DNA from: Ctenosaura bakeri
Taxonomy: Eukaryota; Chordata; Lepidosauria; Squamata; Iguanidae
Assembly (NCBI GenBank): GCA_948474755.1
Contig: CAOLHI010000020.1
Span: forward strand, 1,116,001 to 1,180,000
DNA: 64,000 nt
Direction: 5' to 3'
Shown: positions 22,501 to 37,500 of the stretch, piece by piece
Numbering within the stretch: the first letter of the stretch is position 1
Layout: every line of letters begins with the position of its first letter
Position numbers and translations under genes: made by a program
Notes under the pieces: generated by a model
What the model was told of the DNA's origin: nothing
Database searches by the model: none
What the model saw: only the letters and a program-made list of their open reading frames with translations

Positions 22501-25500
22501 CACACCTGTTTCACTGCCTGTTAAATCTAAACCCTGAAAAATTGTATTGCTTTGTACCAATTCTTTTACATTTTTAATTTTCCTTGATGTTTTGTAGAAT
22601 AAAACACCTCTGGTAAATGAAAGCCTGAGAAAATTTTTGAATACAAAGGATGGTAAGTTTTGCCTCTGTTCTTTAAAGATATATGTATCACAAATTATAA
22701 TAGAATTGTGAAGCAACTAAGGGGGAGTGAGAGCTTGTAGGTACTAGTCGATAAAGAACTATATATGGACCTTTGCCAGACTCATTGTGCTTACTTTAAC
22801 AAATTACTACGTATGTAAAATAGAAATAGTATTAATGTACCTCACACTCAGAATGCTAAGATTGTAAAATGCTTGGAAGATTTGGTTTATAAACCATTAT
22901 TAACAATAAGTGCCAAGCAAACAAATAAAGGTGAAAGCATCACAGTGAAATGTTCACTGGGAGTAATTTCATATTTAAAAGTAGACTTTTTCAAGATTTT
23001 AGTGTTATTGTTCCCCATATTTTGATTTTTTTGCAAAGTAATGTTTTTTTATTTTAAATTTTGAACATACAATATTACAACACATTACCTATTGTAAATT
23101 ACAATTACAAATTACGATTTACATTTTTTTACAGTCCCTCCTTCCCCTTCTCTCAATCCCCATTGATGGCTTTAAAGGGAAATGTTAGTAACCATTACCC
23201 AAAATGTGGAATATTAGTAGTTTCTCTCACTTCTTCATGCTCCTTTTCACCTTTAACCTTTTCAATCCAGAAGCCCCAGCTGTCCCACCAATTCGTTGTA
23301 TTTATTTGCCATTATATCTTCCTTTCTTTTCCCTTAGAAAGTTAAGTAGGAGAGATTCTGGTCTTTAATGTATCCAATTCTTTTTATCCCAACATTGTTT
23401 ATTTTTCCAACCTAATGCTACTACTGCAAGTACAGCTCTTAAATTTTTTTTATTATGTAGTCTTCTGATTTACTAAATCTCAGTTTTATTAGATTCAAGG
23501 TTAAACAGATCTCTGTTCCTCTTACTTTGAGAACACCTTATTGGAAGTTTTTCCAGGGGATGTGCTATTCATCAAAACTGATTCATTTAAATGTTTTGCC
23601 CAAGATCTTGAATTTGTTATGACCAGCAGAACTGATTCTCCCTTCATCCCTTTATGCTGCCCCCATCTACACCAAAAAGGTGAGGGACCCTTTGAAATGG
23701 GGGGAGAGGAGCAGGAGCTGAAGGAGGAAAAGGGAATATTGCTTTCCACTGGGAGTATCATCATTCCAACTTATGAACTGAAGGAGCCCCTCAATTTGTG
23801 GGAGGCTTGTGAGGCTCTAGAGAGCCATGGGCTTCTAGATCTATATCAACTTGGAATTAACAACTTATAACTGGCCATATGTAAGAGATACCCAGCTATA
23901 AGATGTTACTGTTAGCCTTTGAAAATGCATTTCTTTTTATTTGAAAAAGAACCTCCCCTAAAACAGTTGTGAGTGCTGAAAGCAGGATTTCATTTTGACA
24001 TTAGTTTTGTAAACTATCTCAAATTTATTCATTTGGCGAAACTCTACTTTCTAAGTAGCCAATGTAAATGGAACATTAGGAAGTTACACTTGACACATAT
24101 CTTTTTTAGGTCGATTGGTGGCTAGTCTTGTTGCTGAATTTCTTCAGTTCTTCAATCTTGATTTTACTTTGGCTGTCTTTCAGCCTGAATCAAGCACAGT
24201 AAGTATTTGTCATTTTCATTTAAAACATAGTAATAATGTATTATATCAGTTTGCTAAGGTCTCAATGGACATGTGGCTTATTCAGGTGCTAGTTTCTTTG
24301 CATTATTTCATCATTAACTTCTGAGTATTCTTTGATATGTTGTGGACAGTATTTTAAGAATGCTGCTCATGATTTGATGTGGGCAACCACTGAAAGGCTT
24401 GAGTTGAATCAAAACCAACATTAGGAGCATTTGACTTGGTTGCACTCAGTGCTTCTAACTAAAGAAAATTCTGGATAGGCTGAAATCACAGATTGCTAAA
24501 TCTGAACAAGATTTTTTTAATCTTCACAGCTAACACTTGTTTCCTACTTCTCAGCAGATAGGTGAAAAGGTTAATTCTGTTTGATCAAGAAGGCAAGGCT
24601 AATTTTCACCCCATGAGAAGGAAACTCCCTTTAGTTTTGACTCTGTATTCATGAAAAGAGCAGAATAACAGTAGCAACTTTCAGCCACTAAAAGAATGTT
24701 GTTCCTATTCCCTTCATCCCCTCATGTTCTCCCATTATAGTTTATGCAGAGAGGATTGATTTTTCCCCCTTTCTACCTTGAGAAGCATTTTAACCTAGCT
24801 ATTACTCTTTTGTTTGAGGATTTGATAGCTTTTCCCTTAGAACATGTAGTCTATGCTGCTAAATGTCTGGTCTTCTGAGCCAGGTCTGCTGCTGCATCTC
24901 CTGATGAAGAACCTGTCACCGGCAGTCCTGATACTTTCTCACTCACCCTTTCAAGGATGGATTCAGTACACTTCACTCTCATTTGATTGTCATATTAGTG
25001 CCATGTTACTTTATCAAGGGAATATTTGCTCACCTTAGCATTGCCTCTTTTTTATACAACAGTTGCAAAAGAAACCTGATACATACTAGCCAGGTCCTTC
25101 CCCTTTTCTTTTGTTGTTGGTACCTTGACCATCATGAGCAGGTGCTAGTCGTTGTGTAAGTTTTGGATGGAAGTGCCCAGATTGGTGGCAGGCAACATTC
25201 AGTCAGATTCTCAGGCCTTGATTAGACCAGCAAAGGCCAGTCTCCATGTTTCTCACACAGCTGCAGTCAATGTCCGTACTGGGTCCTGACTGTTGACAGT
25301 AGAAATCTTCAGGGGCGATTTGGGTGGAGGGGTTAAAATAACTGCAGCACAGAGAAATATATGACATAGGTATTTTAAGGGAGTGGAGAATGTTTGTATT
25401 TTTAATCATGACTCTTATGATAGCTTGTTGATCATGCATTAGCACTTCAAGATCAAACTGTAATTTCATCAATTTGCTACCAAATATTTTAAAAGGTAAA

Positions 25501-28500
25501 AGGTTGGTTTATGTATATTGTGTTGATTATTTGTTTATTTTGTAGTTAAATGGACTTGAGGGTCGAGAAAACTTAGCTCGCGACTTGGGAATTGTAGAAG
25601 CTAAAGCTACAGTAGATGGGCCCTTACTGCTGGAGGTGGTCAGAAGATGTCAACAGAAAAGAGGAGTCTGTAACAGCGGAGATGTAAGCATTGTTAAAAT
25701 GTGTAGTAATCTGATTATCTGGCTTGTGGTTTAAACATGTTTGTCTTGGTATGGGCGCTCGGAGGATAAATTAAGTAATGATATCCACTATAAGAGAATA
25801 TCTGTGCCACTTGATGATTTTGCAGTGAAATCCTTGTACAATGGATATTTTATATTTTGAAATTTCCGTTTAGGGAGCCCCAATAATAGCTGACAGTGTA
25901 CATTCTCCTCCAAAATCATCAGATGGAAGATCCAATACACACCCATTGCCAAGTAAGGTAAGTCAGAAGAACAGATGAAGCATAATATAATTTGGAAAAT
26001 ACATGCTTTAAATGTTCAAAACTGAAACTCAAAATTCTTTGTTATTCAATTTTTGGAGGCATTTGTAATATAGAAGGAATATTTATTATTAACATAACAG
26101 CAGAAACCACATATTTATATGAGGATCAGAATTGTGCAGTTGTCCAAATTCTGGTTGGAATTGTATGTGTTTAGTTTGATTTGATTTTAAATACAACTTA
26201 TAGAACAATTCTAAGTGTGGGCAGAGGGGCTGTGAAGTGAAATGTTGGATCCTTCAAAGTCCTAGCTGGCCAGTGAGCTGTCGTTGCTGTTTTTTAGTCT
26301 AATGGCTCTGTTCAACTGCACCTTCGGTCTGAACCTCCTTGCCTTTTTAACATCTGTTTTTAGGTGTAATTAGGGGTGGGTTTATGCCTGTAGAGCTTTC
26401 TACAGAATCTGTGAAAGCTCCTGGTCATATTCCTCACATCAGCAGGGTTCCTTTCCACAAACAGAGAGAATCAGTACCCCATCTTAACCCATCCCAGTTG
26501 GCTCTTGCGTGAGAGCCATCATGATTGTTTCCCCCTGATATTTTTCGGAGTGAAGCTGTAAATTCTGAAAATTCCAGCAAATCTGAAGCAAAACTTGTGG
26601 TTCATAAAAGTATAGAAATGATGTATAAATTATCTACAAAGGCTGTAATGTGCTCTGTTACCCCGTTATCACAAGTTGGGGAAGGGTAATGCTACTGGAC
26701 TGCAAATTCTGTTACCTCTAGCCAGCACAGGGAATCTTAAAGAGTGCTAGAGTTGCAGTCCAGCAACATCTGGAGAGTCACAGTTATCTATCCTTGCTCT
26801 ATCCCAAACAGTTATTATTCCCTTTGAAAGTGAGTTATATAATTAGAGAGGCTTATCTACATGGGCATAGTTTTATTTTTTAAGAGTAAAGTTGAGAAAA
26901 ACATTTGGAAACATTAGGTAATTAGATAGCATAGTCACAGTCAGGAGTGCTTTGAGGGTGTTCCTGCATGGCAGGGGGTTGGACTGGATGGCCCCTGTGG
27001 TCTCTTCCAACTCTACATTTCTATGATTCTATGAGATCTGGTGAAGCCATCTGAGTGTGGCTGTAGTGCTAGAGAAGGAAATGGAGATCTAAACTGATTA
27101 TGTGTTTCCTGCAGTTTTGCAAACACTGGGGTTGGTTCAGTAGGGAACTGAACTTGTGGTTTCTTGATTCTAGCAAAATATTTTAGTTGCAGAAAGGACT
27201 CCTATCTTTGAAAAAAAAATTGTCTTTGAAAAAAATATTTGCCAAAGGCTTCGTTCTGAAGAGTGTGCACACATTCCCTTTGCATATTTGTGTGTATGTT
27301 TTCAGATTTTTGTATTCACTAGTTGTCACTACAGTACTCCACCTTCAACTTGGCTTTTGAATCTGCTCAGTTAAAGCTTTCTAATTTATTAGGATGTTTG
27401 GAAATGTAGGGAATATTATTCCTGTTTGTGACTTTCCATATTGCTGCAATGACCTTGGGACATAATGAATAGTGCAAGCTTGTGATAGTGTTTGATAAGA
27501 GATCAATATATAGCTTTGTAGAATGCATGAGTCTGGGGTGTGAAGTTTTTTCTTTCACAAATTTGTTTCAATCTATCTATCTATAGCATCAGATAAGAGA
27601 CATGTTTGACAAGTATTTCTTCCCCATTATCGAATTTTCATGTGTTGAGTTCTCAGCAGCAAATTGGTTTTTTGTTATGTTCTTGTACAGGCAAACAGGT
27701 GTGCATTCATTCTCAGTGCCAATCTTTAAAACCTGTGGGGAAGAGATAATGTGTATGTTAGAGATATTTGATTCTAGGCAGGGTAATGTCAATGGTAAAA
27801 GACTACAGTTATAGCAAAAGAATAAGAGTATGGAAGTCGTCAAGGGGAAAACTATCAGTAGTACATTTAGAAAAAGACAGTTCTGAAAAATCTGGCATTA
27901 CCTCATTTTGGTAACAGACTGTTTAGCAGAAGATATCTATATAAGGTCTTTTTACACTGTTGTTTATACTTTAATTCAGTGCTTCTTAAGCTATTTTAGG
28001 TGGAGGACCGGCAGGTTTTTTTCAGTGGACCTGTGCCATGTATGTATACATTGGCTATAATTTTTGAGTAGCATAGCTTTAAACTAATAGATGTCATAAA
28101 AGTTGGTGAAAAACTTTGTCCTGGTACTTTATTTGTTTGCAACTTTTGTTTCCCCTTTTCTCTGCTTCAGGAAATTGCAGCATGTTTCCTGATTCAGTAT
28201 GAGATGCACCGAGAGAGCTGTCCTTTAAAAGATTGTGGTGGTTTAATAAAGAGAATCCTGATTCCATGAGAGAATCAAAAATATTTATTTTAAAAGCCTA
28301 GTTAACAGGGCTAACCATCTGGGGCTCTCTGCTAATCTCAAGAGTACATTAGGGAGGACTAGAGATGTAAATTTCTTGAGATCAGTATCTTGGGAGGGTG
28401 GCATTTGGAGGAACCTGGAAGCAGATGAGAAGCAAGGAGGGCTGAACAGTTACCAATGAAAAGAAATATGCTCTTGACTTTTTCCATGTCCCACTTTTCC

Positions 28501-31500
28501 TGTTCCTGATAGTTTGTATGGAACATACTCTGTTATGTGTTACCTTATAAAAAAAGTGTTGTGTTAGCACTGATTGCCTTTTAAAGACAGATCAGAAGGA
28601 TTATGCTTCCCTGAATCGTGCAGCCAAGCTGGTCCCTGAAAACTTTTTTTTTCTTTAAACCATCCCAAATCAAAATTGTGCAGGATGTTTAGCTTCTCCA
28701 AAAGCTGATAGTTCTCATTTTCAAGGAGTAAATGCCAGGTAACTGTCTGAATCCTTTATCTTAAAAGATTTTAATTATACTCCTAACATAAAACATTTCA
28801 TAATCCAAAATTGTTCAGGGAGAAACTTCTAGGGGAAAAGTTTCTCTCCTAGGCCATCACTTTGCAAGCCAGTGCTTATGAATTTAGAGGGAGAAATAAG
28901 AATTATCTTCATTGAATCACATCAGACATCCTGCACATCTGGTATTCTGTTTCTAGAAATGGGGTGCTGCCTTTCTAGAGCTGGAAAAAAAACATCCTGA
29001 TGAATATAATGCAAGTCTGGGGCTCCATGAGTGTCTTTCATGGAGCACTGCAGTGGCTAAAGGAAATATATTGGCTGTAAGGTGTAGAAATCGTCTTTCC
29101 TGTAAATGGCCATCAGACTGGCTTGAATTGGTATTATGTCTGTGGGGGTTGCTGTGGCATGAGGAGGAGACTGTTACAGTCAAAGCAATTGGCTGCAGCT
29201 GTTGCTAAAGCAAACAGATTATTCAGTGTGACTAAAATTTCTACTGAAATGATGGAGGAGAGCAAAGGGTGTCATTGTTTTAGCCTGAATGTGCTGATTG
29301 TGGAGTAGAGAACAGATATGCCAGTATATAAAAGGAATAGCATTGCACAGAAAAATTCTACCATTTGTCTCATTACTGAGATTGAACCAATTACTATATG
29401 GAACAGACACGCTTGCCTTCCTTTAAATAAGAGTTCATTTATCATACCTAGCAGTAATCAAATCATCATCATCATAATCATCTACAATCAAACATATATG
29501 TTTATGTTAAGAAACTGGCTAATCCTGACTTCCTAACACAGTGCATTTGTTAAATGTGTTTCCTTTGCTTACATTCAAATTATGTGTGTAGGTTTAAAAC
29601 ATTGGTGCAATCCAAAGTGTCCTACTGGATGCCACTGGAATATTTCTATTATCGTTCCTAGTGATATGCTCTTCTGTTGCCTGGATTGCTCCCATAGCAC
29701 TATCACTTTGTTTGTTTACATATTTATATGATTTTATTGATATCACTTGCTTCCTTCCAGGAGTCCAGGACAGCTATCAGTCTACATAAAAAATGCTTCA
29801 AATCACAGCTTGTTAATTTATGGTAAAATACAGTAAAAACAATAGAAAAGAAAACAGAATAAAACAATTACTGATATTCCAGAAGCTTGTTCAAATACAA
29901 CACAGCACCTGAATATCACAAATGTGCATGTGTGTCGGAGAAGGAATAAATCTCTGATGGAAGGGACTTGGTAGCCAGGGTGCCATCAGAGGATCTCCAT
30001 GTTGGTAGCTCATAGATAATACTGATCTGGAATACCATGAATATGGTTTCCCTAGTTGATTTTAAATTCCATGTAGGTCAAGACAAGGAAAGCAGTCCAT
30101 TACATACCTGGCTCCTTAGCCATTAGAGCTATGTATTCAAGCAAGCATACTAGAGAAAGATGTGGGATATACTTGTTGAATTGGTTTTTGTTTGTTCATT
30201 TGGCTTCTCAGCTGCTAAAGGCAACTGAAATGTTATTGAAAAATAGAGTTTGTCAGAATAAGACTAGCATGTTGAGGAGCAAAAACATTTTAGCTGCACC
30301 CTGTTGTGTGAACCCGTGAACAGAATTATGGAAATAATAATGGCTTGGACATTTAGAATTTTGCTGCAATCTTTGTAACAGATACCTCTAAAAGGTGGCT
30401 TAACACTGCAGTGCTATGTATGTTTACTCAAAAGTAAGGCCTACTGTGCTTTTCAGAAATACCAGATTTATATGCATTCTTACCTGAAAAAAGTATATCC
30501 AAATAATTGTGTTGCATTCTTTTTCTCAGATGAATGCTGAACTTTAGTTGTCTTCTGAGTCAGCAGAAAATTATGGAATGCAGAATGCTTTGACATCAAA
30601 AGAATCTTTCTAATGAGATTTCTTGTGAAATTTGTCACCCTGATTCCATGTATTCGTGCCTCTGGGTTTTCATTTGAGGCTCATGAGAATTTTAAGGATC
30701 AGGAAATTTCATTGGAGGTGACAACTTGCAATTCATTAACTATTCCACTGTTAAGGAGAAAAGACTAGCAAAAACTTTAAGCAGGTTTTTAAAATGACAG
30801 TATACATCTTTATTTAAGAATCTAGATTCACTTGACATAATCCACGTATAATTGGTTTTCATTTTTGTGCCATTATTTTATTCTTATGCTCAGATACCAA
30901 GGTATAAAGGACATCGTAAACAGAAAATGTGCTTGGACACGGCTGAGCAGGTAAAATGCATGAGCTGAAGGACCTGATAGGTGCTTCTAGTTATACTTTT
31001 AAAAAAGAGCAGTTTGTACTAAACATCAATTCAACTGGCTCAGTTGCATTTTGGTAAACTAATGCCACAAATAGAGAGAAGTAGCATGGTCTAAGGCACA
31101 GTATTCACAGTCTTATTTGACATTAATACAGAGTTTGTTAAATAAGCTTTTACAACCATTTATGGAGTAACTGACTGCTTGCCTACCCTTCCTGAGTTTT
31201 ACAAGGTAGTATGACTGAAGTATCTTTCCAATAAGATGCTTTGTATCAAAATGCCACATACTTGAATTCCCTAGGTTTAGTAAATAAGTATACTAACAGT
31301 TTGATTAACTAATGTTGCTATGTGCTGTCAGGTCTTGATTATCTGAGGGTCAGTTTGCACATGGCATTTCTAGTTAGCTCTGGACTACCTGGCCATCATG
31401 TAGTTCTTGGTTTGATCATGATTTATAGAAGTAGCTATATTACATATTAAGTTGTTTGAAGTTTCCCTTTAGTGGTATACACTGGCTGGGTTTCTCCCTT

Positions 31501-34500
31501 CATTGAAGTGAAGGATTGCAAGGACTTCAAGCCACCCAGCTTTGCCTGCTGAAAGGCACAGTTATTACAAAGGAGTATTTAGATTCTAGTCAGGCAGCAT
31601 GGGGTTGGTTTACTTGTTTTCACTTTTAAAATTATGTGATGATGTTGCTGAGTTAAGGTAGCATATATCTTGGATAATTTCAGAGACTTATGGAAAATCA
31701 CATCTTAGCTGTTGAAGAGGCTTAGGCCTGTCCTATAAATGTGGCAGAGTTACAAATAAGTTTTCAGGGGATGACCACTCATTTTCTGTTTCTCTTGTCT
31801 GGACACTGCCACTTTTCCTTTAATTCAATTTCCAATTCAGTTTAATTCAGTTCTTTGCATGAAGAGATACAGGAAAGGTTCCTGTCTTGGTGCTTTGCTG
31901 TATTTCCCATGAAGTGGCAGTTCTTCTTGGTTTGTTCCATGGGAGAATCAGGCATCTCCCAGCCCATTCCTCTCCTAGGAAGATGAGGAAGTGAAATACT
32001 AGCCAAAATGAGACTAGAGAACCCAGCAATGTTCTATTTATTCCTTTTATTTGCTCTTAAAATTCATTGACCATCCAGTAATAGAAGGATGCAGTACAAG
32101 ATGAAATGAAGAAGATTAAAATCAGTATAGTTACAGCAAAGATGTACTGAGTTCAGAGGAAACCCACAAATAAATAAAACTGCTAATAAAGACAGGAACC
32201 AATCATGTGAAAATAAAAATTAAAGAAAAGGAAACCTCAGTAATATTAATTAAAATCAGAAGACAGAAGAATATAAGGTCATTGCTTGGTTGGTTAACAG
32301 GCTGGAAAAATAAAATGATTTTTGCTTAGTTCCAGAACTCATAAGGGAACTGCCAGGTAACCCTATCCTGGGGAGCATTTTACAACCAGAATTTTTGCTC
32401 TCAGACTCTCCCTTGACAGGAGTAATTGGAGCAGGTCAGATGATGACATAAAGCCAGATACAGTCCGTCAGATGGTGAGATCCCAGACCATGATGGCCTT
32501 CAAGGGTCAAATACAATACTTTGAATTACGTTGACAAAACGTGACTAGGAACAAGTGAAGATGAGAGTACCAGCCTGATATATTCACATCATGCATTCCT
32601 ATTTGCCATTCCTGGCACTCCTAGTTGGCAACCAAGTTGACTGCATTCTATAGCAGTTTCCAGACCATTTTCAAAGGCAGGCCCATGTATATTGCATGTC
32701 AGTGCTCAATGCTGCATCCTGTCTTTCTCAGCAAACAACATTCCATGGAGTAACAAAGGCAGTTTCAGTGCCAAAACAAGGTCTAAACCCCAACTGAAAT
32801 CAATCTAGCAGTTTCTTCTAATCAATCTAGAAAATCAGTTTTTTCCAAGAGTTCCTGGAGTTGTATGGTAAGCACTCACTTTGTTGCTCTGATTATGTGG
32901 AAGGTTTATGTTGGAAGCACTGGCACTATTGTGATTGCACCCACCCTCCAAACTCAGACAGTCATCTCTTCACAGTAATAACCCACAATGGAGCACGGGT
33001 GAGTGTACAAGTAGCTGACTGGACTTAATCACACCCATATGCCATAAAAACTGATACTCAACGATCAAAATAAGAACAGAAAGTAGCTGTTTGGTAGAGG
33101 AATTTTTGATGGTCTGCTTTGTGGCAATCAGCTCTTTTGATCCTTTTCACTTACAGCCAGAACCTATATATTAGATGTGTGGTCCACTCTTTTGACCATG
33201 TGTAGAATTGAGTTGAAAAAGCAGGTCCTCAACCAGCAACCACATGCTCACAATCCAGGCAGCTTCTTCTCAAGAGGAGAATGTGGTGGAGGCAGTGTGA
33301 TTTCCAGGCTGGCCATGCAGGGATATATACCTACAACCCCCTTGCAAACATGCACAGCTTCTTTGAGCCACTGGTGCTGGCAGAGCACGGTGGGGGCTGC
33401 AACCCAAGTGGACACACATGCTTGCATCTTGCTGGCTGGCTCCTTCGTCTCCTCTCATTGGCTGATAGGGCTGTCAGGGACCTGGGGAGTACATGAGCCA
33501 AAGGAAAGCCAGCTGCTGGTAACAGCACAGAGGAGACAAGAGCTGTCAGAGAGGCCCATAGAGTGTCTGCCAATTCTGTGGCCCCACCATGCCACTCGAG
33601 GAAGTGGTTCAGGCCACAATGACACCCAGCACAGGTGGAAGCAATTTGGGAGCTGGCTTTGGCTTCTGAGCTGGCAAATGGACTCCGAGGGCCCTGTCAC
33701 ACTACACTATTAGTGCTACAAGTCTGCTTTAACTGCCACCATTTAACTGCCCCTCCCTTTGTTTACTCAGCATTTCCAGGTTCTGCTGTTTAACAGTTTC
33801 TGTATTTTGATGGTGTTCTGGTCCCTAACCTGTCAAATAAGTGGGGGACTGCTGTATTAATTTTGGTATTTTGATGGTTGTAGATAGAAATGATATGATT
33901 GAAATCTCATGGAGGTTGAGACATTTTCCTGTGATATTTTTTGCTTCTTATTAAAAACACATAGTCAATTGTGTTTAATCTTGAGAGCTACAATTGTTGT
34001 ATGTAGTATTGAAGATATAAGTCAACATTGGTTGTTGATATAAAAGACTTGCTTGATGTAGTTGTGACTGGATGAACTTATACTGGCTGTGAAGAACCAT
34101 TCAGGTGAATCTGTGTAAGCTGATGTTGTTGGGCTGAAACTGCTTGTGTAACATGTAGTTCCATTATGGTTTATCCATTTTTTAAAAATATATATATAAT
34201 GCACCCACTAAATCTAGAATTCAAAGTAGAGTAAAGTAAGTGGAAGAGAGTGGTGTCTTAGTTTGTTTCCTTTAAGCTGATTTTCTCATCAAAATCCCTA
34301 GCTGCTTTTACACCTGTAAGAGAAAGAAAAGTTAGTATTACAAGTTTGTGGTCACTTGGCTTCAGTTTTCATGGTATGTCTGTGTTTTTGCTATGAAGTA
34401 CATGTTCTTTTAGATGTTTAGCATAACCTTTTAACTTTGAGAAATGAACATGCTGTTCCACTTTGCCTAGACAGAGTCAAGTACTATATTAGATGCACTG

Positions 34501-37500
34501 GTGCATAAGACTTACCCAATTTTCAGACCATATTTTTAGGGGGAAAAATTAGTACCCCACTGAGGCAAAATGCATAGGAAAGGTGAGGGGTGAAAGGAGC
34601 TCCTTTCTTCCCACTTCCTGTCATTCTGTCTGGGTGGGGAGAAGTCCCTGCTGAGGTGGAAAGGAAATGTGAGAAGGGAACAAGAGCTCATTTCTCCCTC
34701 CTTTCTGTCATTTTCTTTGGGTGGGGAGAAGTCCTTGCTAAGGCAAAAAGGAAAGGAAAGGCGGGGGGCAAAGGAGTGCTAGCACACAGGCACAATGACA
34801 CCCAGGCAAAACAACAAGAAGAGAGAGAACGGAGCTCCTCCTCCCCTCCTGCCTTTCGTATGCATTTTGCCTTGATAGGGACTTCTCACTCAGGCAAAAT
34901 GACAGGAAGGAGGGAGAAAGGAGCTCCTTTTGCGCCTTCCCTGCCTTTGCTGTGCATTGTGTCTTGTCAGGGACTTCTCCCCACATAGGCACTCCTTTCA
35001 CCACCTTTCCACTGGCTTTCCTATATTTAGGCCTGGCAGGAGTCACCCATATTTCGAGTATATAAGACACACCCTATTTTCAAAAGGCATTTTTTGGGAG
35101 AAAAAGTGTGTCTTATACACTGGCAAATATGGTAATTTATGTATCGGGGGTGAAGAGAAAAAAAATTATTTATGTAACTTATGTGTCTTGAGTGAAAAGA
35201 AAACAGATTCAGGTCAGTCTCCTCTGACTGCATAGCCAATTTCTAATTTCACCTTATTGAAAAAAGTCAAGGAATAGATGATAGCTGCTAAACTTTAGAT
35301 CTTTCAAAGATGCTTTATTGGCATTGGTCATGAGGTGGTGTGATAATTAGCTTCTATTGGTAAAATTGTGTTTAACTGCATCAGCTTTTCTCTTTGAAGA
35401 AAATAGGAACTAAAAGCGTGCACTAGTGGTATATATTCAGTATAGCATATGGCTGCCAACCCTATTTTTACTACCTAATTAGAAAACCTGTAAAAACTCT
35501 GGGAAGTGGGGAGAAAACCTAGTCGTATCACTGCCTTCAAGTTTCTGAGGAAAAACTAGGTTGGGTCCATTTTTATACCCAGGATTTTTCCTCTGCAGGT
35601 ATATAAGCATGAATGTCTTGGGGTTTGTCGCTTTTCTTGATATCAACATTCCTGGCTTTGTTGCTAAACTCAACTCAGAATTTGATTAATTCAACATACA
35701 AATCTGTTGACTATTCTGAAAAAATCCTTTGGCCATTAATTCCATCATGACTTATTGAGCTGCAAAAAGCAAGTGTGATGTGCTCTGTATTTGAGGGAAA
35801 ATCCACTGTTAGTCTTTGCTTGATCAGAGATTTGAAAATGTTTGTAAACATCATCTGGTTACAAGTATCTATATTTTATTGTGATAAGGAATTATTTCAG
35901 TTTTGAATTAATTGAAATTCCTGCATTTATTTTTTTTTAGTGTCAACTGAGGTGAGGATGCAAGTTGCTTGCAAACATTTTCAGATGTAAACAGACTCAC
36001 AATGATCCTCACAGCCAAATTGCTACATCTTGCTCAATATGAGGTCTGCAAGTAACTATTGACTTAGGGGAAACAGTTTTCCTAAGTTGTGAGAAAGGCC
36101 TTGACTGCAAAGAAACATGTTTTAAAATTCAGTTTTGTAAAAGGAATTTCTGTATTACTGTTGATCCTCTAAAACAAGAGTGGACAAACTGCGAGCTGAG
36201 GAATCACAGGAACATACCTCCTGGTTTAAAAAAATCTTCTCTCCCAAAGTGCAGCCTGCCCCTTTCTTTTCTGCCATTAAAAGACAATTTTCTGATTTTG
36301 GGGTTCAATGGATGCTAAGTCCCCAGAATACATACAATCAATCAATATTTTAAAAAAAATAGAAACAGAAGCCACCTCATATTTGATTTGTGTGTCTGTG
36401 TTTTTAAATCTTGTGCTGAGTGTGGTTCCCCAAAAACCCATGTAGTTGCCTGCCCCTGTTCTGTTACCAGTACCATTTGTAGTAGTACTAAGAAAAGTGA
36501 ATTGCTTATCTATTACATGAAAATAGACAAAATAATGTATTTTTATCCTGCATAAAATGGAAATAACAGGTTCTGGACTAAGCATCTGTAGACACAAACA
36601 GTAACTAAATAATTGAACAATATTTTGCGGAGTCATCTTGTCCCTAAGCCTCTAATGTGCAGTTTTTTCCACAAAAGCCTTTTATGAAGGGTAGAATTGG
36701 CTTGTAAATCTCTGAGAATGAAAGCATCTTTTTTTTTTACTGATTTTAGTTGAGATAGGAAAATTCACTCTTCCTCTTACTGAAGACACTATGGAACATG
36801 TCACAAAGTTTTTAAAAAAGATTAGATTTGACTGTCAACTTCTTCCTCCTCAGTGTTCTCCTCCTTATGTTCATTTGTATCTATTTATATCCTACCTTTT
36901 CCCCACCTTAGGACTCAGGGTGGCTTACAAAAGTAAGGAGAGGTATAGATAAAAAAAAAGTTCATATCATACAAAAGTTAAAAAGTGGTTAACTGTCAAT
37001 AGAGGGTAAAGGAGTTTTAAAAGCATACTCGTTAAAAAGAAAAATGTCCTCACCTGCCCTACAGAAAAATAGCAAGGAGTGCCCTAGTCCAGCCTGTTTG
37101 GGGAGAGTGTTACAGGGCCTGGGAGCAGCAATTAAGAAGATCCACTCACATATTCCTCCCAGAAGCACCTCTTAGGATGATGGAACTGAGAGAAAGTTCT
37201 CCCTGAAGATCACAACACATGACCCAGCTTTGTGGGGTCTTTATGCTTTGTGAAGCCAAATCAAAAATAAATATAGCGAAAATAATCATAGCTTACATGC
37301 AAAGTATATACATTTTAAAAAGAACAATACAATTGATTATATATTGAATTGAATGCGTATCCAATGTCCCAAAAGTTCCATGCGTCCAATGAGGTGTCAG
37401 TGCAGGACTTCATTGTAGAATTATTTTGTATGTGCAACTCAGTAGTACAGCAAGCAAGGTTGGAGGCAAATCCTAAAGCTCTGAGTAAAAGATATAAAAT

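Larger units (their letters stand above)
19873..22597 (+). other. CEP43: CEP43 intron 2 (2725 bp)
   Basis: Contains a foldback MITE (20372-20567) and a Tigger-like MITE (21713-22239). Nothing else was recognised. Confidence 0.85.
25958..30893 (+). other. CEP43: CEP43 intron 6 (4936 bp)
   Basis: Holds an unclassified repeat (26690-26800), a CR1 3' end (26941), a possible hAT-like fragment at about 27978-28060 (cagtgcttcttaagc...), an ATC microsatellite (about 29464-29484) and an old repeat at about 30405-30482. The rest is unrecognised. Confidence 0.75.

Noticed and set aside
33177..33713. 178-codon frame as a gene
   Set aside because: Several frames are open on both strands in the same GC-richer block, there are no domain motifs, and it lies inside a CEP43 intron next to a probable MITE end.
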